A stretch of DNA of 64,000 nucleotides from Chthoniobacteraceae bacterium (GCA_947449735.1 CANFTB010000001.1:186001-250000), one strand, 5' to 3'; positions 44,825 to 57,947 are shown, counted from the stretch's first letter. Notes: generated from the sequence alone by a model not told the origin. Program-made: numbers and translations.

Positions 44825-46042
44825 TCACCGCCCACCACGCCGTGCGCCAACGGGCTTTGGCTTCGAATTTGGCCAGGAGCCACTCTGAATCCTTCCCGAA
44901 AGCGCCATCCCCACCGAGGCCCATGCCACCATAATCGCACCGCGGCTCCAGTAGTGATCCACCAGACCATGCACCAGCTTTGCCAGCACCAACGCTCCCG
45001 CGAGAGCTGTGGCGGAGGGTCCCGAGTCCCCGATCAGGGCGGACTTCCTTCGCATCCAGACGCCAAGAATCAAACGGCCGTGTGCCGTCAGAAAGGCAAG
45101 CAACCCCACAGGACCGGTCTCCGCCAGCGTGAGCCACAAAACATTCGTGGCATCGTACTCTTTCCGCAGTCCCGCTCCGACCCCGATCACCGGACTGCTC
45201 CGCCACTGATCGACAGCCCATTCCGTATTGAGGGTTCGAGCGCGGATGTTGTAACGGCTATCATCGAAACCCGTCGCATAGCTTTTGGACTCCTCCGGAA
45301 GCACTGCCCAGACCATCGCGACCACCGGCACAAGCAGCATGCCGAGCTGGGCAAGCCTCCGGTACTGACCTCTCCACGCCAGCAGAAACCCCGTCCCAAC
45401 TGCCGCAGCCAGCCACGCCCCCCGTGAAAGTACCAGAATCAATCCTGCTGCAATGAGCAGTAGAACCCCGAGATAGATGGTGCGCTGCCGCCGTTGCGCA
45501 CTCGACCAGCATTCCGCAGTCACGATCAGTGCGCATGATAGCGAGGCGCCGACGCCGTTCTTGTTCAATCCCCAAAAGTAACTGGAACGGTTCACCAGTG
45601 CCGCAAGCGCCAGCACAGCCCCCACCACCATCAACGAATGCCAGGCAACGACGAGGTCCTTCTTCTGCGCCGGCAGTTGGGTAAAGACCGCCACCGACCC
45701 GGCCCAGTACAAACCCATTTGAATCAGCGACACCAACGAAGTCTCCCGCCAGTTAGGCACCGTTAAACAAACGGTCACCAACAGCCCTCCCCAAAGCGCT
45801 CCCGTCATCCAGCCCAGGCTCCCCCGCCAGCCCCGGTACAGGAGGAGCGGCACAGACAGCAGAAGGTGCACTTCGGAGAGAGAGAAGTGCAGCCAGCCCA
45901 TTCCCGAGACATCGTTCTGAAACGGAGCCAACCCGAACACCATGACCAGAGGCACGCACGGGGCACGCAGGGAGACGCTCCAAAACAGGAGCACATACCC
46001 CAACCCCAATGGCAGGGCCAACCATAGCATTTCAGACGGCAT
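44825..46042 (-). CDS. O-antigen ligase / polymerase-like membrane protein (WaaL/Wzy type)
   Basis: A 405-aa protein with about 11 hydrophobic helices, beginning MPSEMLWLALPLGLGYVLLF. The large periplasmic loop characteristic of the Wzy_C/WaaL family lies between about residues 255 and 305 (ARTLNTEWAVDQWRSSPVIGVGAGLRKEY), with a conserved Arg and the GVG motif; RGAWLAAAVGTGFLLAWRG precedes it. Members join undecaprenyl-linked glycan to lipid A core, or polymerise repeat units. Located between glycosyltransferase genes of the same strand, so it acts on their product. Confidence 0.83.
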   Translation of the reverse strand: MPSEMLWLALPLGLGYVLLFWSVSLRAPCVPLVMVFGLAPFQNDVSGMGWLHFSLSEVHLLLSVPLLLYRGWRGSLGWMTGALWGGLLVTVCLTVPNWRETSLVSLIQMGLYWAGSVAVFTQLPAQKKDLVVAWHSLMVVGAVLALAALVNRSSYFWGLNKNGVGASLSCALIVTAECWSSAQRRQRTIYLGVLLLIAAGLILVLSRGAWLAAAVGTGFLLAWRGQYRRLAQLGMLLVPVVAMVWAVLPEESKSYATGFDDSRYNIRARTLNTEWAVDQWRSSPVIGVGAGLRKEYDATNVLWLTLAETGPVGLLAFLTAHGRLILGVWMRRKSALIGDSGPSATALAGALVLAKLVHGLVDHYWSRGAIMVAWASVGMALSGRIQSGSWPNSKPKPVGARRGGR

Positions 46043-46130
46043 ATCTCAGGTCTCCCCCACTCCAAACACCCCCTTTAGCGCACATTCAGCCGCAAATATA
46101 CGGCCTCCGCCCCCAAGCCGAAGCAATCGC

Positions 46131-47072
46131 CTAATCTAGTCCCCCTCCAGCCAGCCACGGCAACGCCCGCGTCATCTGGCGCCGCAAAATCCAAGCCGGC
46201 GTCCCCGGAACCCCACCGGGCTTCAATAGCTCCCGCCCCCACCGTAAGGCGGCCCCCAGCGCCGTCGCACACCGGAGCGATACCACTCCCCATTTTCCGT
46301 GGTGCTTCCAAAAATATCGGTCGACCCCCTCGAAAAAACGCTCCCTCACCGCCTCCCCAGCACCCACTCCGCTTCCTCCCCCCACATGCGTCACCTCAAA
46401 CTCCGGCATCCAGTGAATTTGCCACCCTGCGTCTTGGATCCGCCGCTGCCAATCGGTCTCTTCCGAATACAAAAAAAACGCACTATCAAAGCCTCCCGTA
46501 TCAGCCAGCACCTTCCGCCGGATCATCAGGCAGGCACCGCCCAACCATTCGACCCTACCAGCGCGTTGTGCCTCCTTTGAGCCCCCGATCCCTGCCAACT
46601 TCCCGAGCGCCATAATTCCGGTGTTTTCTGCCCAAGCCCGCGCCGGACTCGGAAACGGAAACCTAGACTCCTGAAAGGAACCGTCTGCGTTGAGAAGACG
46701 CGGCCCGACCACACCCACCTCAGGATGCGACCCCAAGTACGCACGCAGCCCCTCCATCGCACCAGGACTGACAAACGCGTCGCTGTTCACAAGCGCAATC
46801 AAGCCGCCTCGAACCTCCTCGAACCCCAGATTATTGGCGCGCCCAAACCCGATATTCTCCCTCAGTCGTCTTATCACAAACCGGCTGCCCTCGGGAACTG
46901 CCAGCGCCTCCAGCGCCTCAACCGTGCCGTCATGCGAAGCATTGTCGACCACGCAAACCTCGCGAACCCCTCCGCATGCGAACAGGCACTCCACGCACCG
47001 CAAAGTCAGTTCGCGCGTATTGAAGCTCACCACTACCGCACTTACTTCCTCGTCCCACAAAGCTCCTCCCAC
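46131..47072 (-). CDS. Glycosyltransferase family 2 (rhamnosyltransferase-like)
   Basis: A 313-aa inverting GT-A enzyme. N-terminal SAVVVSFNTRELTLRCVE, nucleotide-sugar segment VCVVDNASHDGT, RENIGFGRANNLGF, the DXD-type LVNSDAFVSP, a GGACLMIRRKV turn and the acceptor-site FFLYSEETDWQRRI. This set is typical of WbbL-like rhamnosyltransferases. The C-terminus carries a hydrophobic/basic amphipathic part that may attach it to the membrane. Overlaps the preceding glycosyltransferase gene by 31 bp. Confidence 0.88.
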   Translation of the reverse strand: MGGALWDEEVSAVVVSFNTRELTLRCVECLFACGGVREVCVVDNASHDGTVEALEALAVPEGSRFVIRRLRENIGFGRANNLGFEEVRGGLIALVNSDAFVSPGAMEGLRAYLGSHPEVGVVGPRLLNADGSFQESRFPFPSPARAWAENTGIMALGKLAGIGGSKEAQRAGRVEWLGGACLMIRRKVLADTGGFDSAFFLYSEETDWQRRIQDAGWQIHWMPEFEVTHVGGGSGVGAGEAVRERFFEGVDRYFWKHHGKWGVVSLRCATALGAALRWGRELLKPGGVPGTPAWILRRQMTRALPWLAGGGLD

Positions 47073-48319
47073 TTGCGCCCCCCTTCCCTTGCAGCCGGCA
47101 CCAGCCCGCCGGCAACCTCCGCCGCCTGCCTTGCGGCGTTCGCACGCGCACCCCGCCTCGGCTTAGGTAAAGGCCTCCCAAGCCAGCCCTGCTGCCGGAA
47201 TACCTCCACGATCTGATCGGACCGCATCCGCCACGAGTTCGACTCCGCCTCACGCACCCGGGCCAGACTTCTCGACGGCTCCTCTCGGAGCGCCGCGGCA
47301 ACCGCAGCCAGAAAACCGGAACTCCCCGCCCCCAAATGACACAGGTGCCCGAACTCCCGAAAGCCCGCCACCGGCGTCGCCGCAACGGGCTTTCCGCTCG
47401 CTAGATACTCCCACAATTTGATGGGGTTCAGGCTCTCTGTAAACGGACTGCACCGATGGGGCAGAATGCACACATCAAAACCCGCCATCACGGATGGAAC
47501 CTCTTGGTAATCAACCGGCGGACAGACTTCGACATTCGGCAAGCCATGGAGGCGGTCCCGCTCCGACGGAGTCAGGAAATTGGGCCCGCACAACACGATC
47601 CGCCCGTTTCTCCAACCTGTCGCCAGTGCTTCGATCAAATCCAAATCCAACCTGTCCCCGTGCAAGGACCCAACATAACCAAAGACCGGCGAGTCACCCG
47701 GGGGCCGGCGGGCAGAGCGGCAGGACGCATAGTGAGCGGCATCCACCCCGTTTGGAACGCGCACGATGCTCCGGCACTGCGTTCTGCGGGACTTCTCCAG
47801 CGCGGACGAACACACCACCACAAGATCCGCACGCGTACAGAGCGTCCCGTCGGCAGCGCAAATGCGGCTGCGTTCGGCAGCGCCAATCGCCGGCATGAGC
47901 GTCCAATCATCGGTGATATCGTACACGACGGCCCGCTCGTTCAACCGACCGGCCAGAGGCGCCGCATGGTGGTCGTTGATCCAAAGCAGCGGGGAACGCA
48001 GGCCGGCCAAACGCGCAGCTGATCGCAACTGAAATTCCAGATGATTTGCGTTGAAACCCCTGCAGGCGGAAATGCTGTTGGGAAGCAGCTTGAGCGGGTT
48101 GAAGAGAGTGAGCCCGGGAAACTCCGGCAGGGTGCGGACGGACGTCTGCCGCAAGGCATCCCAGCTCCACGTGCGCACGGCGTGCGAAAAATCCCGCGAA
48201 CGTCCAACAAATAGGAGCCGCATGCCCGGGTAACGCCGGAGCCATTCTGCGCACAAAAACTGGTTCCGACGCCACACGCCGTCCCAGTTCTCTAGCGATA
48301 TGAAAATTACATCCCTCAT
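47042..48319 (-). CDS. GT-B glycosyltransferase (TuaH-like), first gene of the glycan locus
   Basis: A 425-aa protein; start at 48319 (MRDVIFISLENWDGVWRR). N-terminal half has LRLLFVGRSRD-like sequence (MRLLFVGRSRDFS), LWINDHHAAPLAG and VYDITDDWTL, the latter typical of TuaH-type transferases of wall/exopolysaccharide synthesis. The C-terminal donor domain has PVFGYVGSLHGDRLDLDLIEAL and LNPIKLWEYLASGKPVAATP with the expected acidic residues. Its 3' end overlaps the GT2 gene by 31 bp. Sugar specificity unknown. Confidence 0.8.
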   Translation of the reverse strand: MRDVIFISLENWDGVWRRNQFLCAEWLRRYPGMRLLFVGRSRDFSHAVRTWSWDALRQTSVRTLPEFPGLTLFNPLKLLPNSISACRGFNANHLEFQLRSAARLAGLRSPLLWINDHHAAPLAGRLNERAVVYDITDDWTLMPAIGAAERSRICAADGTLCTRADLVVVCSSALEKSRRTQCRSIVRVPNGVDAAHYASCRSARRPPGDSPVFGYVGSLHGDRLDLDLIEALATGWRNGRIVLCGPNFLTPSERDRLHGLPNVEVCPPVDYQEVPSVMAGFDVCILPHRCSPFTESLNPIKLWEYLASGKPVAATPVAGFREFGHLCHLGAGSSGFLAAVAAALREEPSRSLARVREAESNSWRMRSDQIVEVFRQQGWLGRPLPKPRRGARANAARQAAEVAGGLVPAAREGGRKWEELCGTRK

Positions 48320-48626
48320 GCCGTGATCATCCCGTCGCCAATCCCTCACCCTGAAATCAGTCAGTGCTCTGCAATCCAAGGGACAGCTGCAGCAACCCCT
48401 TCCTCATGTCTTCGGAACCCGACCACGCCGCGGCCTTGGGAAAAGCTCCGAGTGCGCCCGCTTCAACACAGCTCCGCTGCGTGTACGTCTCGCGTTTTTT
48501 TCCGCTTCGCCTTACGCTTTCTTCTTAGTGGAAAATTCTGAGGGGCGGCCATCTGGCACCTGCAGGAAGAGCAACGACAGGGCATCAGCATGCCCCACTC
48601 CGCAGGCGATCTGTCTGCGCCGCGAC
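48320..48626. other. Intergenic region between glycan locus and hsp70 gene
   Basis: 307 bases without a credible gene. The part adjoining 48319 should carry the promoter of the glycan locus. A 6-bp hairpin GGGCAT/ATGCCC (48580-48595) lies 32 bp after the hsp70 stop but has no T-run on that strand, so it is at best a weak terminator. A T-run at 48495-48501 has no strong stem before it. Confidence 0.5.
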
Positions 48627-50414
48627 CTACCCCCCACGCCTCGGTCCGGCCCCCTGCATCGCGATCTCCATCACCAGCGCCGCCAGCGTCTGCGTAGACT
48701 CGTCCAGGTTCGCCACGGCGCGCTTCAACTGCTGCGCCGCCTCCACCTCCAGCGCCTTTTTGACCTCGTCCACACAAGCCTCGATCCGCGAGCGCTCGAA
48801 ATCGTCCAGTCGGTCCCCCGCCACGGCAAGCGCCTTCGTCACCGAGGGAAGCATCTCCTGAGCCTTCAGCTTCGCCTCGGTAAAAACCCGGGCGTTCATG
48901 TCGTCAAACGCGTTCTCCAGGGCGTCCTCGAGCATCTTCTCCACCGCCTCGTCACTGACTTCGACCGCGCTTGTCATCTGTACCACCTGCTCCAAGCCAG
49001 TCGCGGTGTCCCGTGCGAGAACCGCCAGAATCCCGTTGGCATCGATCTCAAACTGCACACCCACCCTCGCCTGCCCCTTAGGCAGCGCTTGGAACGGAAT
49101 CTCAAAACGGCCCAACTCCCAGTTGTCGCGGGCCAGTTCGCGCTCCCCCTGCAACACCCGGATGAGCATCGAGGATTGCCCCGCCACCGCGTTGGTGAAC
49201 ATCTCCCCCGCCTTGCAGGGGATGGTCGTGTTGCGCGGTAAAATCACATTCATGAGCCCGCCGAACGTTTCAATTCCAAGCGAAAGCGGGGTGATGTCCA
49301 ACAGCACCACCTGCGAAAGCGTCCCGTCCAGAATCGCAGCCTGCAAAGCGGCTCCCTCCGCGACCGCTTCGTCGGGATTGCGCGAACAGTTCGGCGTACG
49401 CCCGAACAATCCGCCGGCGTAACTGCGCACTAGAGGCATGCGCGTGCTGCCTCCCACGAGGATGAGCTCCTGAATGGCCGCAACCTCCAGCCCTGCGTCC
49501 GCCAGCGCCCGCAGACAATGCGCCCGGGTTTTCTCCACAAAAGGCAGCGCCACCTTCTCCAAATCCGCCCGCTTCAAGACCACCTCACGGGAAACGCCGG
49601 ACTCCAGAAATGGGATGGAAACCACCGTTTCTTCAAGGTCCGAAAGCCTGTGCTTAGCCTCCACCGCCGCCTCCAAAAGGCGAGCGCGCGCAGCGGGATC
49701 GGGCGCCTGAAATCCGCACGCCTCCTCAAGGTGGCGCACCAAAGCAGCGTCAATGTCGTCTCCTCCCAGGCGGGTGTTTCCATTGGTGGACAACACCTGG
49801 AACACCCCGCCCGTGAGCTCCAGAATCGAGACGTCAAAAGTCCCCCCGCCCAAATCGTAGACCGCCACCTTTGTCTTTTCAGAAAGACGGTCCAGTCCGT
49901 AGGCCAACGCAGCCGCCGTTGGTTCGTTCAGGATCCGGACGACCTCCAGTCCCGCGAGTTCCCCCGCTCTTTTGGTGGCGCTCCGCTGGGCGTCATTGAA
50001 GTAGGCCGGCACGGTGACCACCGCCTTGGTGATTTCAACGCCCAGAGCCCTCTCTGCGTCCGCCTTAAGCTTGCCCAAAATGGCGGCGGAAACCTCCTCC
50101 GGCGAAAGACGACGGTCGCCGATCGCGATCTGCAGCGGCGAACCCGCCGAGCCGGCAACCCTGTAGGGTATGCCGGATACCTCTTCCCCGCCGCGGCGGC
50201 CCATGAACCGTTTCACGGAAAACACCGTGCTTTCCGGATGGATCGCACGCATTCGCGAAGCCGGCCGTCCCACCAAGGGCGCTCCCGACTCCGGGTAATA
50301 CACGACCGATGGAGTCAGCCTCTGTCCGGCCTCGTCCGCAATCAGAGTAACGAAGCCGGCGTCATAAACGCCCACCAGCGAATTAGTGGTTCCAAGGTCG
50401 ATTCCAACGATCAT
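48627..50414 (-). CDS. Hsp70-family chaperone (DnaK/HscA-like)
   Basis: A 595-aa ATP-dependent chaperone; start at 50414 ([18 protein letters not shown]). ATPase domain motifs intact: [55 protein letters not shown]. The substrate-binding domain ([30 protein letters not shown]) and a shortened helical lid follow; the C-terminus ends [10 protein letters not shown] without the usual acidic DnaK tail. At about 600 residues it is shorter than canonical DnaK (about 638), so it is probably a specialised paralogue. No dnaJ or grpE nearby. Downstream of hsp33 on the same strand, 89 bp apart. Confidence 0.88.
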   Translation of the reverse strand: MIVGIDLGTTNSLVGVYDAGFVTLIADEAGQRLTPSVVYYPESGAPLVGRPASRMRAIHPESTVFSVKRFMGRRGGEEVSGIPYRVAGSAGSPLQIAIGDRRLSPEEVSAAILGKLKADAERALGVEITKAVVTVPAYFNDAQRSATKRAGELAGLEVVRILNEPTAAALAYGLDRLSEKTKVAVYDLGGGTFDVSILELTGGVFQVLSTNGNTRLGGDDIDAALVRHLEEACGFQAPDPAARARLLEAAVEAKHRLSDLEETVVSIPFLESGVSREVVLKRADLEKVALPFVEKTRAHCLRALADAGLEVAAIQELILVGGSTRMPLVRSYAGGLFGRTPNCSRNPDEAVAEGAALQAAILDGTLSQVVLLDITPLSLGIETFGGLMNVILPRNTTIPCKAGEMFTNAVAGQSSMLIRVLQGERELARDNWELGRFEIPFQALPKGQARVGVQFEIDANGILAVLARDTATGLEQVVQMTSAVEVSDEAVEKMLEDALENAFDDMNARVFTEAKLKAQEMLPSVTKALAVAGDRLDDFERSRIEACVDEVKKALEVEAAQQLKRAVANLDESTQTLAALVMEIAMQGAGPRRGG

Positions 50415-50503
50415 ACCGACAAGAAAGACCCGAGAACCCTCCCAAAGCAATCCCAAGCACCGGCCGCTGCACCCGTGTCCGGCGATTCAACCGACCAAGC
50501 TCC

Positions 50504-51316
50504 TTACACAGATCCGGCGCGCATCTCCAACCCCTCGCGGGTGATCACGTACCGGATCCCGCAACGCGGGCAGCTCATCCGGATCACCGGCTCATTCCCA
50601 AAAAGCCCCTCGGCGTCGCGTTTAAAAATAGGAAGCAGAACGTCCAGCATCCGCTCCTGCGTGCACCCGCACTCCCACCGGGTGCTGCGTTTTTCCAAAA
50701 GACTCAGTGTCTCCCTAGTGTCCAACTCCCGGACCGCCTCCAAGTCCAGCCCCTCGATCCAGCCTTCCTCGCAGTCGGGCTGCGCGGACACCATCACAAA
50801 GTCCTCCGGGGCGATTTCGAAAAGCCGCGCGGTCCGCTGCTCGCTCTGGGCGTAAAACCACTCCACCGCTCGGATCACGGAGCCGCCCTCAAACTCCACC
50901 ACACTACGCCCGGGAGGCCCCCCGCCTCGAACCACGTCCGAACAGAAGAGGTTGCGGCCGGTCTGCTTCACGTTTTCGGTGAAAATCTGGCCCACCACGC
51001 GCCCGTTGGGATTGTCGCCGGTGACGAAAATATTGAGCCCAGCCTCCTCGAAATGCAGTGTCCAGGCGACCGTCTCGTTCCAAGGTCTTGAGGCACAGTA
51101 AAGTACCATTGCCGCGAGTGCCTCCTTGAGCATGCCGTGGTGCGCCGGACTGTGCATGACGCCCCTCTGCCCCTGGTGCAGGTAGTAGTCGAGGTACAAA
51201 TCTCCCATCAAAGTGCGTGTCACCAGGGCGTTGCGGCCCCGCACGAAATAACTCCGCACCTCCAGTTGGGACTGCTCCTCGGACGGATCTTGGGCGTGGC
51301 CTGCGTTTTCTTCCAT
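50504..51316 (-). CDS. hslO: Redox-regulated chaperone Hsp33-like protein
   Basis: A 270-aa protein of the Hsp33 family, a holdase activated by oxidative unfolding in the cytoplasm. The C-terminal zinc/redox switch is complete: Cys216 and Cys218 (WECGCTQERM) and Cys249 and Cys252 (SCPRCG), i.e. CxC-x30-CxxC, the family spacing. The N-terminal body is divergent from E. coli Hsp33 but keeps the fold-size and the conserved region before the switch. Good ribosome site GGAGG before the ATG. The Hsp70 gene follows, so refolding of Hsp33-held clients by Hsp70 could be encoded as one unit. Confidence 0.85.
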   Translation of the reverse strand: MEENAGHAQDPSEEQSQLEVRSYFVRGRNALVTRTLMGDLYLDYYLHQGQRGVMHSPAHHGMLKEALAAMVLYCASRPWNETVAWTLHFEEAGLNIFVTGDNPNGRVVGQIFTENVKQTGRNLFCSDVVRGGGPPGRSVVEFEGGSVIRAVEWFYAQSEQRTARLFEIAPEDFVMVSAQPDCEEGWIEGLDLEAVRELDTRETLSLLEKRSTRWECGCTQERMLDVLLPIFKRDAEGLFGNEPVIRMSCPRCGIRYVITREGLEMRAGSV

Positions 51317-51394
51317 TCTCCCTCCATCATAAACAAACAGGCGGCCCTGAAAAAACTTTTATAGCGGCCCGATCCCTGCGAAACGATAACCCTG

Positions 51395-52429
51395 ATGCAA
51401 ACCCTCAAGAACACACTCCCCCTCACCGCCCTTCTCCTCTCGGGGATGGCGCTGAACGCCCCCCAGGCTCAAGCGGCGGACCCCGCTGCAAAGCGCGTCC
51501 TCGTCGTCACCGTCACGACCGGCTTCCGCCACAGCTCGATCCCCACCGCCGAGCGCGTCCTTCAGAAGATCGCTGCTGATTCAAAGGCCTTCACCATCGT
51601 CGGACTCGTCCAGCAGCCCGAAACGGTCGTCCCACGCAAACCGAACGCTCCCCGCGCCCTACCTCCGAACGCTGACGACAATGCGAAGAAGCGCTTCGAG
51701 GCCGACACCAAGCGCTATGAAGAAGCATTGGCGAAGTGGACTCCCGAAGTTGACGCGCAGGCCAAGGCAGCCCAGCAGAAATTCAACGACGAGGCCGCGG
51801 CCAATCTTTCCAGACTCGCCCCGGCCGCTCTGGATGCGGACAAGATCGACGGAGTGATCTTCGCCAACACCACGGGCGACCTGCCCCTGCCGGACAAGGA
51901 AGGGTTCATCAAATGGGTCGAAAGCGGCCACTGCCTCATGGCGATGCACTCCGCCAGCGACACGCTTCACGGCTTTCGCCCCTACAGCGAACTCCTGGGC
52001 GGCGAGTTTGAAACGCACGGCGGCCAGGCGGCGGTGGACTTGACGGCCCTCGACCCGGCCCATCCCGCAGCGGAGGGGCTTCCCTCCCCCTGGTCCATCA
52101 CCAAGGAGGAAATGTACCACATCAAAACCTACGACCGCAGCCGGGTGCATGACATTTTCGCCTCCCCGGTCGTTCCCATGGACGGCAGGCCGGAGCAGGG
52201 CCTGCCCAAGCATTTTCCTGTTTCTTGGGTGCGCACCCAAGGCACGGGGCGCGTGTTCTACACCTCCCTCGGTCACCGGGAGGACGTCTGGGATGACGAC
52301 GCCAACCTGCCGAACCGCCTCAACCCACCGGAAGTGGCGCAGCGCTACCAGAAGCACATCCTCGGAGGCATCCGCTGGGCGCTCAAGCTGGCCGAGGGTA
52401 GTTCCACCCCCTCCGCACCCGCCAAATAA
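51395..52429 (+). CDS. Secreted ThuA-like protein with helical insertion
   Basis: A 344-aa protein with signal peptide MQTLKNTLPLTALLLSGMAL cleaved near AQAADP. ThuA landmarks: VLVVTVTTGFRHSSIPTAER, DGVIFANTTGDLPLPDKEG, HCLMAMHSASDTLHGFRPY, and GRVFYTSLGHREDVWDD, which is closer to the ThuA consensus than the protein at 21058. Residues about 85-145 are a charged, Ala/Lys/Glu-rich helical insertion (coiled-coil-like) between the first strands. Followed by a strong terminator, so monocistronic. Role in keto-sugar or glycoside metabolism is inferred from family only. Confidence 0.83.
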   Translation: MQTLKNTLPLTALLLSGMALNAPQAQAADPAAKRVLVVTVTTGFRHSSIPTAERVLQKIAADSKAFTIVGLVQQPETVVPRKPNAPRALPPNADDNAKKRFEADTKRYEEALAKWTPEVDAQAKAAQQKFNDEAAANLSRLAPAALDADKIDGVIFANTTGDLPLPDKEGFIKWVESGHCLMAMHSASDTLHGFRPYSELLGGEFETHGGQAAVDLTALDPAHPAAEGLPSPWSITKEEMYHIKTYDRSRVHDIFASPVVPMDGRPEQGLPKHFPVSWVRTQGTGRVFYTSLGHREDVWDDDANLPNRLNPPEVAQRYQKHILGGIRWALKLAEGSSTPSAPAK

Positions 52430-52465
52430 CTTTTGCTGAGCCCAGATACGGGCAAGCTTACTCTT

Positions 52466-52501
52466 AAAAAGGGCGTCCGGCTTCAGTCGGACGCCCTTTT
52501 T
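52466..52501 (+). terminator. Strong intrinsic terminator after the ThuA gene
   Basis: Stem GGGCGTCCG / CGGACGCCC (9 bp, loop GCTTCAGT), flanked by AAAAA and TTTTT so it can work in both directions; 37 bp after the stop. Confidence 0.92.
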
Positions 52502-52638
52502 GCATTCAAACTCGGGACATAGGACCCGAAAACCGCTTTCATTCACCCCATTCTGTAGTGGGGACAAAAAAAGCATCCACCATATGATGTGGCGCCGCCA
52601 GATTTCAGTTGTAGAGCGGCCCGGCGTCACTATCCTAG

Positions 52639-55278
<2,640 letters not shown>

Positions 55279-55361
55279 GCGCCAGCGGAACCCACACCCT
55301 TTAGAGCCACCGCTCCCACTCCGGAAACCAGGCCCAACCGCCACCCCTTTCCCAACCAAAG

Positions 55362-57947
55362 ATGTATTCCAAGAACGAAAAAATCGAGAAAGTGAACGTC
55401 GCCGAAGAGATGTCGCAATCTTTTCTGGCCTACTCGATGTCGGTCATCGTCTCCCGCGCCCTGCCGGATGCGCGGGACGGCCTGAAGCCCTCCCAGCGCC
55501 GCATTCTGTTCGCGATGAGCGAACTCGGCGTCGGCCCTTCCCGGAAGCACCTCAAGTGCGCGAAGATCGTCGGGGAAACCATGGGTAACTACCACCCCCA
55601 CGGCGACCAGGCCATCTACCCCACGCTCGTGCACATGGCCCAATCCTGGGCCATGCGCGACATGCTCATCGAGGGCCAGGGCAACTTCGGCTCCGTCGAA
55701 GGCGATCCCCCCGCGTCCATGCGTTACACCGAGGCGCGCCTGCGCCACCTCGGCGCCTCGCTCATGGACGACATGGACAAGGACACCGTCGACTTCGTCC
55801 CCAACTACGACGAAACCCGCGAGGAACCCACCGTCCTCCCCGCCGCCTGGCCGAACCTTCTCGTAAACGGCGGCACCGGCATCGCCGTCGGGATGGCCAC
55901 CAACATCCCGCCCCACAACCTCATCGAGATCATCGACGCCATCTGCGCGCAGATCGACGACCCCGAGATCACCATCGACGGGCTGTCCGCCTACGTCAAG
56001 GGGCCCGACTTCCCGACGGGTTGCAATATTCTCGGCACAAAGCCGATCCGGCAGTACTTTGAAACGGGCAAGGGCTCGATCCGCGTCCGCGGCAAGGCGG
56101 GAGTTGAGGAGATGAAGGGCGGCCGCGAGGCGGTTATCCTCACCGAGATTCCTTACAACGTGAACCGCGCGGAGCTCATCAAGCGCATCGCGGAGCTCGT
56201 CAACGACAAGGTGCTCACCGACATCAGCGCCGTCCGCGACGAGTCGACCGAGGAAACCCGCGTCGTCATCGAGCTCAAGAGGGACGGCAACCCCAAGGTT
56301 GTCATCAACAACCTCTACAAGCACACCTCGCTTGAAACCACGTTTTCGGTCGCGATGCTGGCCATCGACCACGGCCGCCCCAAGCTCCTTTCCCTCAAGG
56401 AAGCCATCGCGTGCTACATCGAACACCGCCGCGAAGTGGTCCTGCGCCGCACCCGCTTCCTGCTCCGGCAGGCCGAGGAACTCGCAGAAAAGCTCGAAGG
56501 CTTCCTGATCGCACTCGCCCATCTGGACGACTTCATCCGGATCATCCGCGATTCGCGGGACCGTGAAGACGCCCGTGGCAAGCTCCTGGCCCTCTCCTGG
56601 AGCCGTGAGATCGTCGAGAAGATCGGCATCTTGATCCGCAGCGAAGCGCGCCTCGTGAACGGCAACTACCGCTTCACCGAGCGCCAGGTGAACTCGATCC
56701 TCGACCTGCGCCTGTACCAGCTGACCGGCCTGGAGCGGAACAGCATCCAGCAGGAGTACACCGAATTGCTGAAGACCATCAAGGACCTCATCGACATTCT
56801 GGCCCGCGAAGTGCGCGTGATGAGCATCATCAAGAAGGAGCTCGGCGACATCAAAGCGAAGCACGGCACCCCGCGCCTCACCCGCATCGTTCCGGACGAG
56901 GGCGAGATCGCCATCGAGGACCTGATCGCCAACGAAAGCACCGTCATCACGATCACCCACCGCGGCTTCCTGAAGCGCACCGCCGTCGCCAACTTCCCGA
57001 CCCGCAACCGCGGTGGTCTCGGCATGAAGGGAATGCAGACGCGCGACGCCGTGAGCCCCGAGGAGGAGGACGACTTTGTCGAGCACCTCTACACGGCGAC
57101 AACGCACGACTACCTGATGTTCTTCACCCAGTCCGGGCGCTGTTACGTCGAGCGAGTGTTTGAACTGCCGGAAGGCAGCCGCGCCGCCAAGGGGCGTTCG
57201 ATTGCGAACTTCCTGCAGCTGCGTCCCGAAGAAAAGATCGCAGCGACGATCCGCATCACGGGCCGCAAGACGGACGAGGAAACGTTCACGGATTCGCTCA
57301 ACATCGTGTTCGCCACCAAGCGCGGCATTGTGAAGAAGTCGAACCTGAGGGACTTCAAAAACATGCGCAAGGGCGGCCTCATTGCGATCAAGATCGAGGA
57401 GGGCGACCAGCTCATCACAGCGAATGTGACAGACGGGAACAGCGAGATGGTTCTCATTTCCCGCAGGGGCATGAGCATCCGCTTCCACGAGGAAGAGGTG
57501 AAACCCCAGTCGAGGGACACCATCGGCGTCTGGGGGATTCGTCTTGAAGAAAAGGACGAGGTTGTCGGAGCCGTGCTTGTGGACAACAACTGCACACTGC
57601 TTGTCGCCGGCGAAAACGGCATCGGCAAGCGCACTCCTTTCGAGGACTACCGTGTGCAGGGCCGTGGAGGCAAGGGCATCATCACGATGAAGACCGGGGA
57701 CAAAACCGGCGGCGTCGCGGGGGCACTGGCCGTTCGGGACTCTGACGAGCTCATGCTCATCACAACCAAGGGCAAGATGGTCCGGACCCGTGTAAAGCAG
57801 ATCCGCGAGGCGGGACGGAACACCATGGGGGTTAAACTCATCGAGCTCCGCCCCGGTTCCAAGCTGCAGGCGATTGCGCCGGTGGTCAGCGGGGACTCCG
57901 AGGGGGTGCCTGACACCGCTGCCGAACTGCCTCCTCCTGAGGAATAA
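55362..57947 (+). CDS. gyrA: DNA gyrase subunit A
   Basis: Cleavage-religation subunit of gyrase (861 aa). Catalytic Tyr122 is in SMRYTEARL, the DNA-binding winged helix in [20 protein letters not shown], and the C-terminal beta-pinwheel has the GyrA-box [10 protein letters not shown], which distinguishes gyrase from topoisomerase IV. Position 83 (E. coli numbering coincides) is Gln and position 87 is Pro, instead of Ser/Thr and Asp/Glu; these are the quinolone-binding positions. Operon with gyrB, followed by an intrinsic terminator. The leader before the ATG is C-rich with no Shine-Dalgarno. Confidence 0.97.
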   Translation: MYSKNEKIEKVNVAEEMSQSFLAYSMSVIVSRALPDARDGLKPSQRRILFAMSELGVGPSRKHLKCAKIVGETMGNYHPHGDQAIYPTLVHMAQSWAMRDMLIEGQGNFGSVEGDPPASMRYTEARLRHLGASLMDDMDKDTVDFVPNYDETREEPTVLPAAWPNLLVNGGTGIAVGMATNIPPHNLIEIIDAICAQIDDPEITIDGLSAYVKGPDFPTGCNILGTKPIRQYFETGKGSIRVRGKAGVEEMKGGREAVILTEIPYNVNRAELIKRIAELVNDKVLTDISAVRDESTEETRVVIELKRDGNPKVVINNLYKHTSLETTFSVAMLAIDHGRPKLLSLKEAIACYIEHRREVVLRRTRFLLRQAEELAEKLEGFLIALAHLDDFIRIIRDSRDREDARGKLLALSWSREIVEKIGILIRSEARLVNGNYRFTERQVNSILDLRLYQLTGLERNSIQQEYTELLKTIKDLIDILAREVRVMSIIKKELGDIKAKHGTPRLTRIVPDEGEIAIEDLIANESTVITITHRGFLKRTAVANFPTRNRGGLGMKGMQTRDAVSPEEEDDFVEHLYTATTHDYLMFFTQSGRCYVERVFELPEGSRAAKGRSIANFLQLRPEEKIAATIRITGRKTDEETFTDSLNIVFATKRGIVKKSNLRDFKNMRKGGLIAIKIEEGDQLITANVTDGNSEMVLISRRGMSIRFHEEEVKPQSRDTIGVWGIRLEEKDEVVGAVLVDNNCTLLVAGENGIGKRTPFEDYRVQGRGGKGIITMKTGDKTGGVAGALAVRDSDELMLITTKGKMVRTRVKQIREAGRNTMGVKLIELRPGSKLQAIAPVVSGDSEGVPDTAAELPPPEE

